From: Prorocentrum cordatum
Lineage: Eukaryota; Sar; Dinophyceae; Prorocentrales; Prorocentraceae
Assembly (NCBI GenBank): GCA_963575745.1
Contig: CAUYUJ010000148.1
Coordinates: forward strand, 305,844 to 369,843
Length of the DNA: 64,000 bases
Reading direction: 5' to 3'
In this document: positions 1-9,885 of the stretch, piece after piece
Layout: each line of letters begins with the position of its first letter
Position numbering within the stretch: the stretch's first letter is position 1
The notes under the pieces: generated by a model
The model's database searches: none
What the model was told of the DNA's origin: nothing
The model's input: the letters and a program-made list of their open reading frames with translations, nothing else
Translations under genes and position numbers: made by a program

Positions 1-490
1 CAAGAAGCGGCGGGAGACGCAACCCGGCCTTGCCGCCAGGGAGCGGCGGAATCAACCGGGGGGAGAGGGAAATGAAGCCATGCGCGAAAATGTGCAGGAC
101 TACATGTGGTTTTGCCGCCGGGTGCGTCCTTGAGGCAACTCGCGACGGGGGCATTCGCGCAGCATCTGAAGATGCACGACTCCCGGTCTTGCCGCCAGGG
201 AGCAGCGGAATGTGGAGGGGGAGGAGGAGGGGGGATGATGGGGAACACTAAAGAGCGCGCGGGACTACCAGCCTTGCCGCTGGTTGCGCCCTTGAGGCAA
301 CTGCCTCGCGACGGGGGCCAGCGCGCACAAACTATCTGAGGAGGCACGTGACCTGGTCTTGCCGCCAGGGAGTGGTGGAAAATGGCAGGGGTAAGGGAGG
401 GTGGGCGGAGACGAAGGAATATGCAAGACTAGCGGCCTTGCCGCCGGGTGCTTCCTTGAGGCGCCTGCCTCGCGACAGTGGCGTGCGTCC
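1..490. repeat. tandem repeat, unit about 165 bp, three copies
   Basis: Two alternating half-units recur. One contains cttgccgccagggag (starts near 29, 189 and 357). The other contains ttgccgccgggtgcg followed by ccttgaggc and cgcgacggggg (near 111, 273 and 438). Spacing within each series is 160-168 bp, so the higher-order unit is about 165 bp. The array runs off the left edge, so its true length is unknown. No gene is supported in it. Confidence 0.75.
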
Positions 491-2585
491 GACCGCCGTT
501 GAGACCGAGGTATCAGGAACCTCGTATGTCGGTGTCGCCCCAGCTGCCTAACCCCTGGAACGTTGGACACGTGCTCGTCGGGCGTGCGCCATGCGGCGCA
601 CGCACTTACCAGCGCCCCATGCGTCCTGACCAACATTCACCTGAGGGGCTGCGGCAGTCTTCGGCATGGGGAGAGGAAGAAGAAGAGGAGGAGGAGGAGG
701 AGGAGGAAGAGGAGGAGGAAGAGAGAGGAGGAGGAGGAGGAAAGGTCGCCCAAACCCTTCGGAGAAACCCTCCAACTCGGGGGGTGACGAACAGGGTTGG
801 TTAGCAAGAATGGCAGGGCAGAACACCAGCTCGCGCAGCTGGTTTTCTTGGTGCCTCCTGGCGCTGGGAGGCGCCCGTGCGTTGAGGAACGGGTCCGGCG
901 GCGGGGCGGAAACCAGCTGCACGCAGCAGGTGTCAGAATCCCCCTTTCCCTGTCCTGTCCTCTCGTGCGGTCCGAACGACGGTCAGAGCCGCGGGACCGC
1001 TTCCCCGCGTCCAGACCGCGGTGTCGCGGCTATGAGCTTCAAAATTCGCAAAACGTGTTCGACGAATGCCAAGCCCGACCGCCGCTGCCCGTCGAGTTGC
1101 CCGCATCGTTGGTCGGCGAGGGTCGGGTTCGGAGTTCGCCGCTGGGTCCTGACCCAGCCCACGGCATGCTGAGGTCTTGGAAAACTCGGGACGGGAGGTT
1201 TGTGACAGCCTTCGCCCTCCAGGGCCTCTCGCCGAGCCTCGGGGCAATCATACGAAAAAGTGGCCCAGGATGGAGAACCAGCCCCGGGGAAGAGAGTCGG
1301 GACTTCCTGGAGGGCCGCATTGAAACAAAAACAAGACGTCGCCCGTCTGGGCTGCCCGCGGCCCTCCGCGGCCCTCGGGACCGTCATCATAGTCCCGGGG
1401 AAACGAGCTCCATGACCCAGATCTCCGACGTCGCGCCTCCAAGGGGTCTGGAGTTTTTCCCCTGGGTCGAGTTTTTCAGCCCGAATCGGTGTTCGACTGC
1501 CCCAGGAGGGGGTGAAGGCCCGCGGAGGCCGAACGCGACCAAAAGCCTTGCGTCGTGACACTGAGATGCGACGCTGCGAACACATCGCAACATGGCCAGT
1601 CACCACGACCGGAGCCCTGTACCCCATCTTTCCGCGGCATCTTTCGAGCCAGAACGACCTGTGATGCCCCACCGGGCCCCGAAACCTGGCGCAAACGCGC
1701 AGTGTGAAACACCTGCAACGCCCGGATCTGAGGGTTGCCCTGACCACCTCAGGTTGTCAGGCCATATACCTGTGGACACCTGAGGTTGCCCTAACCACCC
1801 GTGGCCACTCGACTCCCCAGCGGCCGCTCGGGAAGATCCGGGCACACCTGGCACGCTCTCGGCGAGGCGCAGCTGCTGCAAAGCAGCCCGAGGCTCGAAC
1901 AGCACGCCGAGGCCCGACGAAAACGCCCCAACGCCTCGGAGGCGCCCGGACCCGCCTCCCCGGGGGCAGCTCTGCGTCGTGCCGAGATGCCAGCAGGGCA
2001 GCGAGGGCAGCGCCGGCGGCTGCCGAAGCGACGCCTGGCGCCCTGGGCAGGGCTCCGCTCGCCGCGCGGCCGTGCCTGGGCCTCCGCATGGCGCTCGGGG
2101 CTGCGGCTGCTATGGTGAGAGGCGGAGGCCGCAGAGCCCCTCGCGTCGTGAACACAAGCATGGCCAACCGTCCTGTTGTGTTCGAAGCCTTGTTTTCCTC
2201 CTCCTGCTCTGCCTCCTGCTCCTCCACCTGCTCCTCCTCGTGCTCCTCCTGCCCTGTCGGAATCGCAAGGGATTTTGGCAGTAGAGCGTAGAACGCCCGA
2301 GTAGGTGCTCTGACGTTACCCCCTTGATGTGGATGTCCTTGTCCTTGTCCTGCCCTTTCGGTAGCTCTCGCCTCCTTCGGGCTCATATGCTGGCCCAAGC
2401 CCAGTCGTTGGGGTCCCAGGTGCTTGAGGCTAGATCTCGGCGAGAGCAGGGGCCGTGGTGCCCGCTCTGTGGAATTCAAATACGCATGACCACCATGTGG
2501 CAGGGCTCCCGCCTCCTCCTACTCCTCAGCCTCCTCCTCAGCCTCCTCCTCCTCCTCCTCCTCCTGCTCCTCCTCCGCCTCCTCC
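491..2585. other. GC-rich stretch without a supported gene
   Basis: Several frames stay open because of high GC, and no recognisable domain was seen. It holds a GGA tract at about 670-745 followed by a family G end (gcccttcggagaaaccctcc, about 758-777) and a TCC/TGC-rich tract at 2195-2255 that continues into the CTC tract before the CAT array. Confidence 0.5.
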
Positions 2586-2589
2586 TCCT

Positions 2590-2764
2590 CCTCCTCCTCC
2601 TCATCATCATCATCATCACCCTGATCCTAATCCTCTTCATCATCAGATTCATCATCAGCAACATCAGCATCATCATCATCATCATCAGCATCAGCAGCAT
2701 CAGCATCAGCATCAGCACCAGCATCACCATAAACACCAGCACCAGCATCACCATCACCATCACC

Positions 2765-2819
<55 letters not shown>

Positions 2820-3381
2820 GCATCATCATCATCATCATCAGCATCATCATTGCCACCACCTCAACCACCATCATCAGCATCATCAGCGTCAGCATCATCA
2901 TCAGCATCATCATCAGCATCATCAGCATCATCAGCATCATCATCAGCAGCAGCATCCTCATCCTCATCCTCCTCATCATCATCGTAAGAAAGATCAAGAG
3001 AAACACCACCAGAATCATCATTATCATCAACTTCACCATCATCAATATCATCAGCAGCAGCATAATCCTCATCATCCTCATCATCATCGTCATAATCATC
3101 ATCAGCAGCAGCAGTATCAGCATCAGCATCAGCATTGTCAGAATCAGCATCGCCAGCATCGTCATCTTCATCATCACCACCATCATCAACATCATCATCA
3201 TCATCATCACCATCATCCTCGCCGTCATCGTCGTCATCATCATCAGCAGCATCATCATTAACATCGTCATCATCAGCATCGACAACAACGCCATCATCAT
3301 GACCAAGCACATAATCATCATCACCACTTCCACCACGATTATCAGCATAATCATCATCAACAACGTCATCGTCATCGTCAT

Positions 3382-3451
<70 letters not shown>

Positions 3452-3780
3452 GACAACCATCAACATCAGCGTCAGCGTCACCGTCATCACCATCATCACC
3501 ATCGTCGCCGTCATCATCACCCTCACCATATACATGTCAATCATCATCATAATGCATACACATTTCGTATCTTCATCCACATCATCATCTACATCAAGAA
3601 ATTATCATCAACAGCCTCAGCATCATCATTGTCATCATCATCGTCATTATTCTCAGTATCATCATCACCAGCAGCAACATCAGCATCATCAACATGAGAA
3701 AGAACATGAACATGAGAACCAGCATCATCATCATCAGCATCACCATCTCTGCCATCAGTACCATCTCTGCCTCAGTGGCA
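2590..3780. repeat. CAT/CAG trinucleotide array (about 1.2 kb)
   Basis: The stretch is built from CAT, CAG, CAC and CGT triplets, beginning with a CTC tract at about 2515-2600 and including an almost perfect CAT run at about 3380-3450. Every frame on both strands is open for long distances (His, Ile or Ser on +; Met or Asp on -). This is a property of the repeat and not evidence of coding. Confidence 0.9.
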
Positions 3781-4590
3781 CAGTTCGCATGCGGTCCCGC
3801 CTGTCATTTCGGCACACTCCTCGCGCGTTTCGCGCCTCATAGGGAGCTCAACCCAAGGCCCCCATCATTTCGGCACACCCCTCTCGCGCTTCGCGCTTCA
3901 TAAGGCGCTCCACCGAAGGCCCCCGTGGGAAGGCCCGCATGCCACCACCGCCGCCCGCCTCGGGCACACCCCTTACACGTTTCGTGGCCCCCAAAACAGC
4001 TTCACCGACTGCCCCGGCGGGAAGGCTTGCATGCAGCTGCCGCACCCATTTCGGCACACCCCTCAGACGGTCCGTGGCGCCATCAGGAGATCCACCGACG
4101 GCCCCAGTGAGAGAGTTCGCATGGAGCCACCGAATTCCCTGAAACGTGTCGTGGCCTCATTGGGAGCTCCTTCGAAGGATTCGCATGGCGCCACCGCGCC
4201 CATTTCGGCACACCCCTCGCACGCTTCGTGGCCCCAAGGGAGCTCCACTGAAGGCCCCAACGGGAGAGTTCGCATGGCACCACCGCACCCAATTCGGCAC
4301 ACCTCTCACACGTTTCGTGACCTCACAAGGATCCCCACCGATGGCTCCAGTGGCACGGTTCGCATGGCGCCACCGCTTCAAACGATTCGTGGCCCCACAG
4401 GGAGCCCCACCAGATGCCCCAGTGGCAGGGTTCGCGTGGCGCCACCGCACACACAATTCGGCACACCCCTCATACACTTCGTGGCCCCAAATGGTGCTCC
4501 ACCGAAGGCCCCAGTGGCAGGGTTCGCATGGAGCCACCGCACCAATTTCGGCACACCATCTATGCCTCGCGAGGCTCGCAACTTCACACG
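3770..4590 (+). repeat. 90-bp satellite, block 1 (about 9 units)
   Basis: The unit carries, in order, ttcgcatggcgccaccgc, atttcggcacacccctc, cgtttcgtggcccca and gagctccaccgaaggcccc. Spacing between the ttcgcatgg starts at 4269, 4359, 4431 and 4523 is 90, 72 and 92 bp, so one unit is about 90 bp with a partial copy. Because 90 is divisible by 3, open frames with a 30-residue peptide period appear on both strands. The same unit recurs in reverse orientation near 30 kb and 63 kb. Confidence 0.85.
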
Positions 4591-5312
4591 GCTGGATCCT
4601 CAGATCATTGACGGTGTACGGCTTTTGAGGGCCCTCGTCATGCGACCAGGATGAAAAACTGGTCCCGCGGAAGGGGTCCGGTCCAGACTTCTGGGGTCCA
4701 CGTCATGGAAAGATCGCGACGTTGGGGGTCTGGGGCAGGATGAGGGCAAATTCGGATTAAGATTCGTAGTTAATCTCCGCGAGAACTGGCGGATGTGAAG
4801 GATGTGTCGGGCGCCGCGGAACATGATTCGTTCTCATCCTAGGCCAGCTTGACATGAGGCAACTTTCAGCCCGAATAAGCCCAGGGCTAAGCCAGATCGA
4901 GCGAAATTCAACGCATTAGGACGGTTTTCAACCACGCCTATGCCAGCGGCGATGCTGCAGTCAACCTCTCACGAGTTGCACGAGAGCGGCGGGGTTTGAG
5001 CCACTGCTCGCCTGCACCCGCGCAACATTAGGTGACGGGCCCAGCCACACAGAGTCCGAGCAGGTCCCTGACAACAACGCAAGGTGCATTCCTTTGGCGG
5101 CACGCACAGGGGGCAACAGAGGCGGGCAGGCAGCTCAGGGGCCTTCTTAGAGGCCACCCTGGCTTCCAACACGACCAGCGTGCTGCCAGCAGGGCGGGCG
5201 GGGCCCTCCTGGCCACGGCGAGCCTCGGCCGCGACTCTCCCCCTGCCTGTATCCAGGGGGCGGCCCGAGAGCCAGAGGTCTGGAGACCGACGAGGTCCTC
5301 AGTTCAGAGGCA
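4591..5312. other. no gene seen; dispersed repeat at 4642-4730
   Basis: The sequence at about 4642-4730 (ccaggatgaaaaactggtcc, then ggggtccacg and gaaagatcgcgacgt) is matched with mismatches by 21478-21560, so it is a dispersed repeat in the same orientation. The rest is unique-looking and has no recognised feature. Confidence 0.5.
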
Positions 5313-5525
5313 CGACTTTGGTGGTCTCCAAACCAGGTGGTGAGACACCCGGTGGTGACCCCGATTCCCCAAAAGAATAATTCTGGGTCACCACCGGGTT
5401 TGGGGACACGCGGTCGCCACGAGGCTTCGCGTTTCCTGGGCCAGCCAGCGCTCGAAAACCATTACCCAAATCGCCCAAAACTCACCACCGGGTGTTCTCA
5501 CCACCACGTTTGGGGACTACCAACG
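5313..5525. mobile_element. MITE-like inverted-repeat element (family I, one copy)
   Basis: The left end (tttggtggtctccaaacc, then aggtggtgagacacccggtg) is matched in inverted orientation by the right end (caccgggtgttctcaccacc, then acgtttggggactaccaa). The imperfect terminal inverted repeats are about 50 bp long and enclose about 110 bp, which itself contains another caccaccgggtttgggga. There is no coding capacity. No second copy was found in the window. Confidence 0.6.
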
Positions 5526-6214
5526 ACTGCAAGGCGCCTTGGAGGCTACCGGTCCTCGCCCGGAGGGGTTCTGCCCTCTGAGGTAGGGCCCCCGCCTTCT
5601 TGGAATGATGTGCCCATGTTGCCCACCACCACTACCATAGGTGGGAGAGGGAGGAGGAGGAGGAGGAGGAGGAGGAGGAGGAGGAGGAGGAGGAGGAGGA
5701 GGACCTCCTCATCCTGCCTTCTCCCCCGTCCTGCATATGGTGGTGGTGGTGGAAGATTTGCCCATCATGGAAGGCCGCCCCTCGCGCCACCCCCCAAAGC
5801 GCGCGGCCGACCCTGCCTGCCGAGCGGGTACCCCGGATCGGTCACGGAGGCCCGATCGGTGCACGCCGTCGGCGAGCGCACACGGCGGCTGCCTGTGCGA
5901 GGATCTGACGCCTGGCTCGTGGCGTTTGCAGCACAGGATGAAGCTCGTGATGCGCAGAGGAAAGGAAAAGCCGAACGCTCCTCCACCTCCTCCTCCACCC
6001 GCGAGGATGGGGGGGGCGGAGGGGTGCAGAGGGGGAAGGAAACAGGGGGAAGGGAGGAGGAATGAGGATGAGGGGGGAGGATGGGAACGGGTGCATGATG
6101 GGCCTCCCTCTGCCTGCATCAGAACTACCTCCCACCCACCCACCCCCGGCTCCTCCCTCCACCTTCGGTGACAACTCATTAAAGCATCCCATGCATGCCG
6201 TCCTGCTGGCGCTT
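5526..6214. other. no gene seen; GGA tract
   Basis: It contains a nearly pure GGA tract at 5641-5703 and further purine-rich sequence near 6005-6085. The long open frames here come from those tracts. No domain was recognised. Confidence 0.5.
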
Positions 6215-6330
6215 ACAAAAATCGGCGCTGACCGACCCTCATCGACGCTGAATCGGTGCTCTCTCATCGACCACCAAAAACTGACGCACGCGAATATACT
6301 CTAGAAACGGAATGGCGAGGACGTTCTCCG
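6215..6330. repeat. GACGCT-type dispersed repeat (family D, copy 1)
   Basis: It shares the order of landmarks with copies near 9.5, 39 and 48.4 kb: repeated cgacgct/tcggcgct words, then ctctcatcgaccacc, gacgcacgcg and a final ggaatggcgaggacgtt. This is the most diverged copy. Confidence 0.45.
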
Positions 6331-6421
6331 TCCCCCCCCCGCCCAACGGCTCCTCCCTCCTCCCTAGTATTCCCTACCTCGTCCCCCCCTCGGCTGTCCA
6401 TCGCCGATGGCAAGCTGATGT

Positions 6422-6624
6422 AGAGGCCTCCAAGATAGTCTGGGCAGATGGGTTCGGACGATCGCGCCGCATTGGCGATGCATCGGCGACATCAGCTGTG
6501 GCTGTGCATCGCAGCCATCGGGGTCGAGGAAATCTGGCTCCACATTGAGCCGCATAGCCGATGCATCGGCGATGCGACGCGATCCTCCGACCCCATCAAC
6601 TCGGACCCCATCTGGGAGGCCTAG
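6422..6624. mobile_element. MITE-like element, CATCGGCGATG type (family C, copy 1)
   Basis: It begins gaggcctccaagatagtc and ends aactcggaccccatctggga then ggcctag, so the ends form an imperfect inverted repeat. The interior is built of short palindromic words such as gatgcatcggcgatg. Matching elements lie at 8440-8640 and 45189-45419, with half of one at 8325-8430. Confidence 0.6.
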
Positions 6625-6717
6625 AATGGTGGGCCTGCCTATTCCTTCCTCCTCCCTCCCCTCCCCCAGCGGCTCCTCCCTCCTCCCTCGTCCGTCCTTC
6701 CTCGTCTGGGGGAACCG

Positions 6718-6870
6718 AAGGGTACGGACTCCGCTACTCCCCAGATCTCTCCCAGGGTGTTCTGACCAGCATTTCGAGGCGAGTCCAGCGGTGGCGACGA
6801 GGGCCTCCCAGGAGCCCCGCAGAGCTGGAAACGACGCCAATGGTAGCGGTATCGGTACCTACTCCTCCTC
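6718..6870. mobile_element. MITE-like element, GGTAC type (family F, copy 1)
   Basis: The left end gggtacggactccgctactc and the right end ggtagcggtatcggtacc are inverted repeats. Internal words tttcgaggcgagtccagcgg and cgacgagggcctcccagg recur in copies at 20998, 23752 and 38158. Confidence 0.6.
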
Positions 6871-8320
6871 TGATCGCTCCCTGCCTCCCCCCAGCTGCCC
6901 ATTGTCGATGGCGAGCTGATGCTGCGCCCAGAGCATCGGGGACACACACTCAACCTGGGTCAGCAGAAATCCTGGTCCGCAAGGGTCCCTTCGCGAACGC
7001 AGGCTCGCCGCCGAGTAGCTCCCTGACCCCGGGCCAACGGAGGGCAGAACGGAGGAGCTGGCCCCGCGTGGCCCCCGAGCCCAGGCCAGCCAGAAGGGAG
7101 TGGCGTACCCCCGCTGGCCCCCGTTACTCGATCGACTGTGGAATGGATTTGCCCAAGGGTTGCTCTCCCTCTCAAGCCCACGGGAAAAGTCACATTATCG
7201 TAGACCCACAGAGATGATACATGTGCTTTGGTTCCCCAATCAGTGCCTGCACTGAATGGGTCCCAACGGAAATTGAAAAATCCGGCGAAAATGTTCAGCC
7301 GATTTTGGTGGCCGGCTGGGTTCCCAAGTTCCCCGTTCCAGGTTCCCGGGTTCCCCGGGATCCTGGTCATTGGTTCCGGGCCGATTTCGGTGGTTCCCGG
7401 GTTCCCGTGTTCCTGGTCGATCCCCCCATCGATCTCTTTATCGATCCCACGATTCATTTTCTCGATCTCATGCTCGATCACACTACTCATCTCACTCAGC
7501 CGATCTCACCATCGATCTCATCAAGCCATCCATGGATTGGGGTCTTTCTCCGGTGTAATTTCGCAAGCTCGGCGAACGCATCCGTCCTGCGGTGCAGCAG
7601 CTCCGCAGCCCCTCTCCCGCACGAGCTCCAGGTGAGCCCCGAGGGCAGACCGCGCACGACCCGTCCCCCCCGCGGCTGCGGGGCGGGCTCGCCGGCCAGC
7701 TCCGGCGGCCGAGGGACGGGAGGAGGAGGGGGAGGGGGAGGAGGAGGGGGAGGGGGAGGAGGAGGAGGCGCGGCGCGGGGCAGCCTCGCGAGTGCCAGGG
7801 TGGCAGGGGGGGCGGCTCAGGAGGGACTCAGGGATGAGGGTAAGCTCTCTTGATGATCTTGCACAGCTGTGCTGTAGAGCTCGGGCCTCTTTCTTTTTGT
7901 CGTCGTGGCTCGTTCGTTCGTCGCTCGTCCTCCCCCCTCCCCCTCTGACCACAGAAGAAAACTCCTGGAGCAAGGAGGCGAAAGCCTCCTATCCCTCGCA
8001 GCTCCCCTGGTGCAAGAGCCAGGGCACGCGTGCCACTTGCTTGCTCGTGGGCCAGCGTTAAGCCCTGGCCCCGGATGTCGACGAACGACGAAGGGCCCGA
8101 AGGCGCCGAAGAGGGGCGAGGGACAGAAGCGCAGGACCCAAAACGAAGCCGACCGCAAGGACCGACCGACCAACAGGACCAAAGATCTCAAGGGCTTGAG
8201 GGCAAGTCCAGACGAAGCCAAGACGAGAATACATTCGGGTGAGGATGAACCGCGAATCTCTGAGATCTGGCGGCTCTGGAACGCTCTAAGAGCGTTCCGG
8301 AACGCTCTGGAACGGAGTAC
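6871..8320. other. no supported gene; mixed simple sequence
   Basis: At 7310-7420 there are repeats of gttcccgggttcc and at 7420-7530 repeats of tcgatc/tcgatctcat. A GGA/GGGGGA tract lies at 7720-7772. A short palindrome ggaacgctctaagagcgttc lies near 8279. No domain was recognised in any frame. Confidence 0.5.
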
Positions 8321-8324
8321 GCCG

Positions 8325-8430
8325 ACGTCGACGATGCATCTGCGATGCGGCGCGATCCTCCGACCTCATCTACTCCGACCCCATCTGGGAGGCCTAGGAT
8401 GAGGGCAAGTCGCTCCAGGAGGTTCCCCTG
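8325..8430. mobile_element. half of a family C element with 3' flank
   Basis: The right half of the CATCGGCGATG element, ending ccccatctgggaggcctagg and followed by atgagggcaagtcgctccag, is almost the same as 8530-8645, including the sequence outside the inverted repeat. This suggests a local duplication of about 105 bp. Confidence 0.5.
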
Positions 8431-8439
8431 GGCATGAGA

Positions 8440-8640
8440 GGCTTTCTGGATGAGGTCCGAGCAGATGGGGTCGGAGGATCGCGTCGCATCGGCGATGCAT
8501 CGGCGACGTCGGCGTGGAAAACATCGAGCTCCACATCGACCAGTATCGGCGATGCATCTGCGATGCGGCGTGAGATCCTCCTACTCCGACCCTACCTGGG
8601 AGGCCCAGGATGAGGGCAAATCGCTACAGGTGGTTCCCCC
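8440..8640. mobile_element. MITE-like element (family C, copy 2)
   Basis: It begins gatgaggtccgagcagatgg and ends with ctccgaccctacctgggagg, which are inverted relative to each other. It contains gcatcggcgatgcatcggcg and a second cluster of the same words in inverse order near 8540-8570. It is followed by the aggatgagggcaaatcgct sequence that also follows the neighbouring half copy. Confidence 0.55.
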
Positions 8641-8931
8641 AAACATGCTCGCGTCGTGAACATAAATCATGCCGGGAATTTGTCGGTCGTTTTCGCCCCG
8701 GTCCTGGCACCTGGACGCGGACGCCAGAAGGGGCAGGATGACGACGACGACGATGAATATTTGGGAACTCCACGTCCCAGCGCTCCGCATGGCTCAGCCA
8801 CAACGGAGGGAGGTGCAACAGGTCGACAACAACTGACGCGTAAACATATCAAAACAGTGCTACAACAAAAGCACTGCGTGAGGCCCTCCAGCGACGGCTA
8901 AAAGGGCTCCGAATGGGCGGAAGAACGATAC

Positions 8932-9092
8932 ACTGCATAAACATAAACTTTCGGAGGTCCGCACGGAATTCTTGAATCGGAGCTGGACCCTCCTCCCCGG
9001 CGGAGGGGCGCGCCATGCACCGCAAGGAGGGGCCCCAACGCCGATCCCAGGAATCCGCAAGGACCTCCGAAAATTGGTGATAATGCAAGTGT
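8932..9092. mobile_element. family A inverted-repeat element next to a TatD exon (copy A1)
   Basis: The left end (actgcataaacataaactt, then tcggaggtccgcacgg) is inverted at the right end (ggaatccgcaaggacctccg, then aaaattggtgataatgcaag). It directly abuts the end of the TatD-like exon at 9099, with about six bases between them, so on the minus strand it sits where the donor side of an intron would be. Length is about 160 bp, like the copy that fills the TatD intron at 15967-16157. Confidence 0.75.
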
Positions 9093-9098
9093 CTGTCC

Positions 9099-9228
9099 CT
9101 CGAGATGAGGGGGATATGCCCAGGGTGGTGGAAAGAGCTTCCGGTCGGGATCATGTAGGGCCCGTTCGTCTCGAGCACCATCCTCTCAAGCGGAACCACC
9201 TGGGCCATGTCCGCCCCGTCGCCATCCT
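9099..9228 (-). pseudogene. TatD/TATDN2-like hydrolase, second copy (one exon)
   Basis: Read on the minus strand, this 130-base piece encodes DGDGADMAQVVPLERMVLET followed by NGPYMIPTGSSFHHPGHIPL. It is clearly homologous to the last exon of the gene at 15476-15798. In TatD enzymes the Asp of the ET-D-x-P motif binds the catalytic metal; here it is Asn, whereas the other copy keeps Asp, so this product is unlikely to be an active nuclease of the usual type. Homology begins exactly after a possible acceptor (ccccgcag, then gatggcgac). Before that acceptor lies a family A-like end (ataaacatagatttgcggaa on -), and family A element A1 follows the exon. No other TatD exons were recognised nearby, so it may be a retained exon of a diverged paralogue or a pseudogene fragment. 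Confidence 0.7.
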
Positions 9229-9264
9229 GCGGGGACTTCCGCAAATCTATGTTTATGGAACATG
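9229..9264 (-). mobile_element. partial family A end next to the TatD exon
   Basis: On the minus strand this reads ataaacatagatttgcggaa followed by gtccccgcag. It resembles the family A terminus (ataaacataaactttcggag) and runs directly into the acceptor of the second TatD exon. Only one end is recognisable. Confidence 0.45.
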
Positions 9265-9539
9265 TTATTCTTCGGATGGGGAGAAGCGGCAGCCGACTGG
9301 TTCCCCAACTGATGGGGAATTCGGACTCCTGCGGCTCAGAGGCAACGAAGGGCAACACAAGGAAAACATTTGTTCTGAGAAGGAAACTGGCCCAGGCCAA
9401 ACATTGCTTGCCCAGGACGAAGCAAGGAAATACAAGCTCAGGCGACGGCCCCAAATGAGAAGCATCCGAAGCATTGTCCTCACCTCTTCTCGTCCCCCAG
9501 GAGGCGGACCCCCATTAGCAAGCGAAGGACCCACACTGC

Positions 9540-9735
9540 GCTACAATCGACGCCGATCGACGTTAAATCGACGCTGATCGACGTGAAATGGCGCTAGTCG
9601 ACGATGGATCGGCGCTCTCCCATCGACTACCAGACGCTGGCCGACGCTAGCGAAAACGAGGTATGGAACGGCGAGGGTACACAAGGCCCCCATGATTTGC
9701 GACCGAAGCCGCCCACTCTGCGCCTAAATGCCGTA
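9540..9735. repeat. GACGCT-type dispersed repeat (family D, copy 2)
   Basis: Words such as atcgacgctgatcgacgt and aaatggcgctagtcgacg are followed by ctctcccatcgactacc, agacgctggccgacgctag, a ggcgagggtacacaaggccc segment and gatttgcgaccgaa. The same order is seen at 38955-39300 and 48410-48600. Confidence 0.55.
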
Positions 9736-9827
9736 GATGAAGCGGGTGTTCTCCCGTGCCGCCCCGAGCACGTCCGCGGCGGGGCGGCCGAGCATGTCAG
9801 CGACCAGCCGCCCAATGAACCGAGGGA

Positions 9828-9885
9828 CAAACAATTACATAAACGTGAACGTTCGGAACTCCGCGAGGATCTCCTACAATGAACC
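9828..9885. mobile_element. half family A element
   Basis: It contains acaattacataaacgtgaac then gttcggaactccgcgaggat, matching one terminus of family A. The partner end is missing. Confidence 0.5.

Noticed and set aside
1704-2479. Overlapping frames of 195 and 240 codons on opposite strands
   Set aside because: Ala/Arg/Pro-rich, with no recognisable domain and no splice support, as expected by chance at this GC content.
2324-3697. A 457-codon frame rich in Ile and Ser, with poly-His, poly-Met and poly-Asp frames over the same DNA
   Set aside because: All frames on both strands are open because the DNA is a CAT/CAG triplet array. There is no domain and no coding asymmetry.
4031-4654. A 207-codon frame with a 30-residue repeat (HTPHTFRG, GSPT, GRVRMAPP)
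   Set aside because: The peptide repeat mirrors the 90-bp satellite and equivalent frames exist on the minus strand. No evidence favours any one frame.
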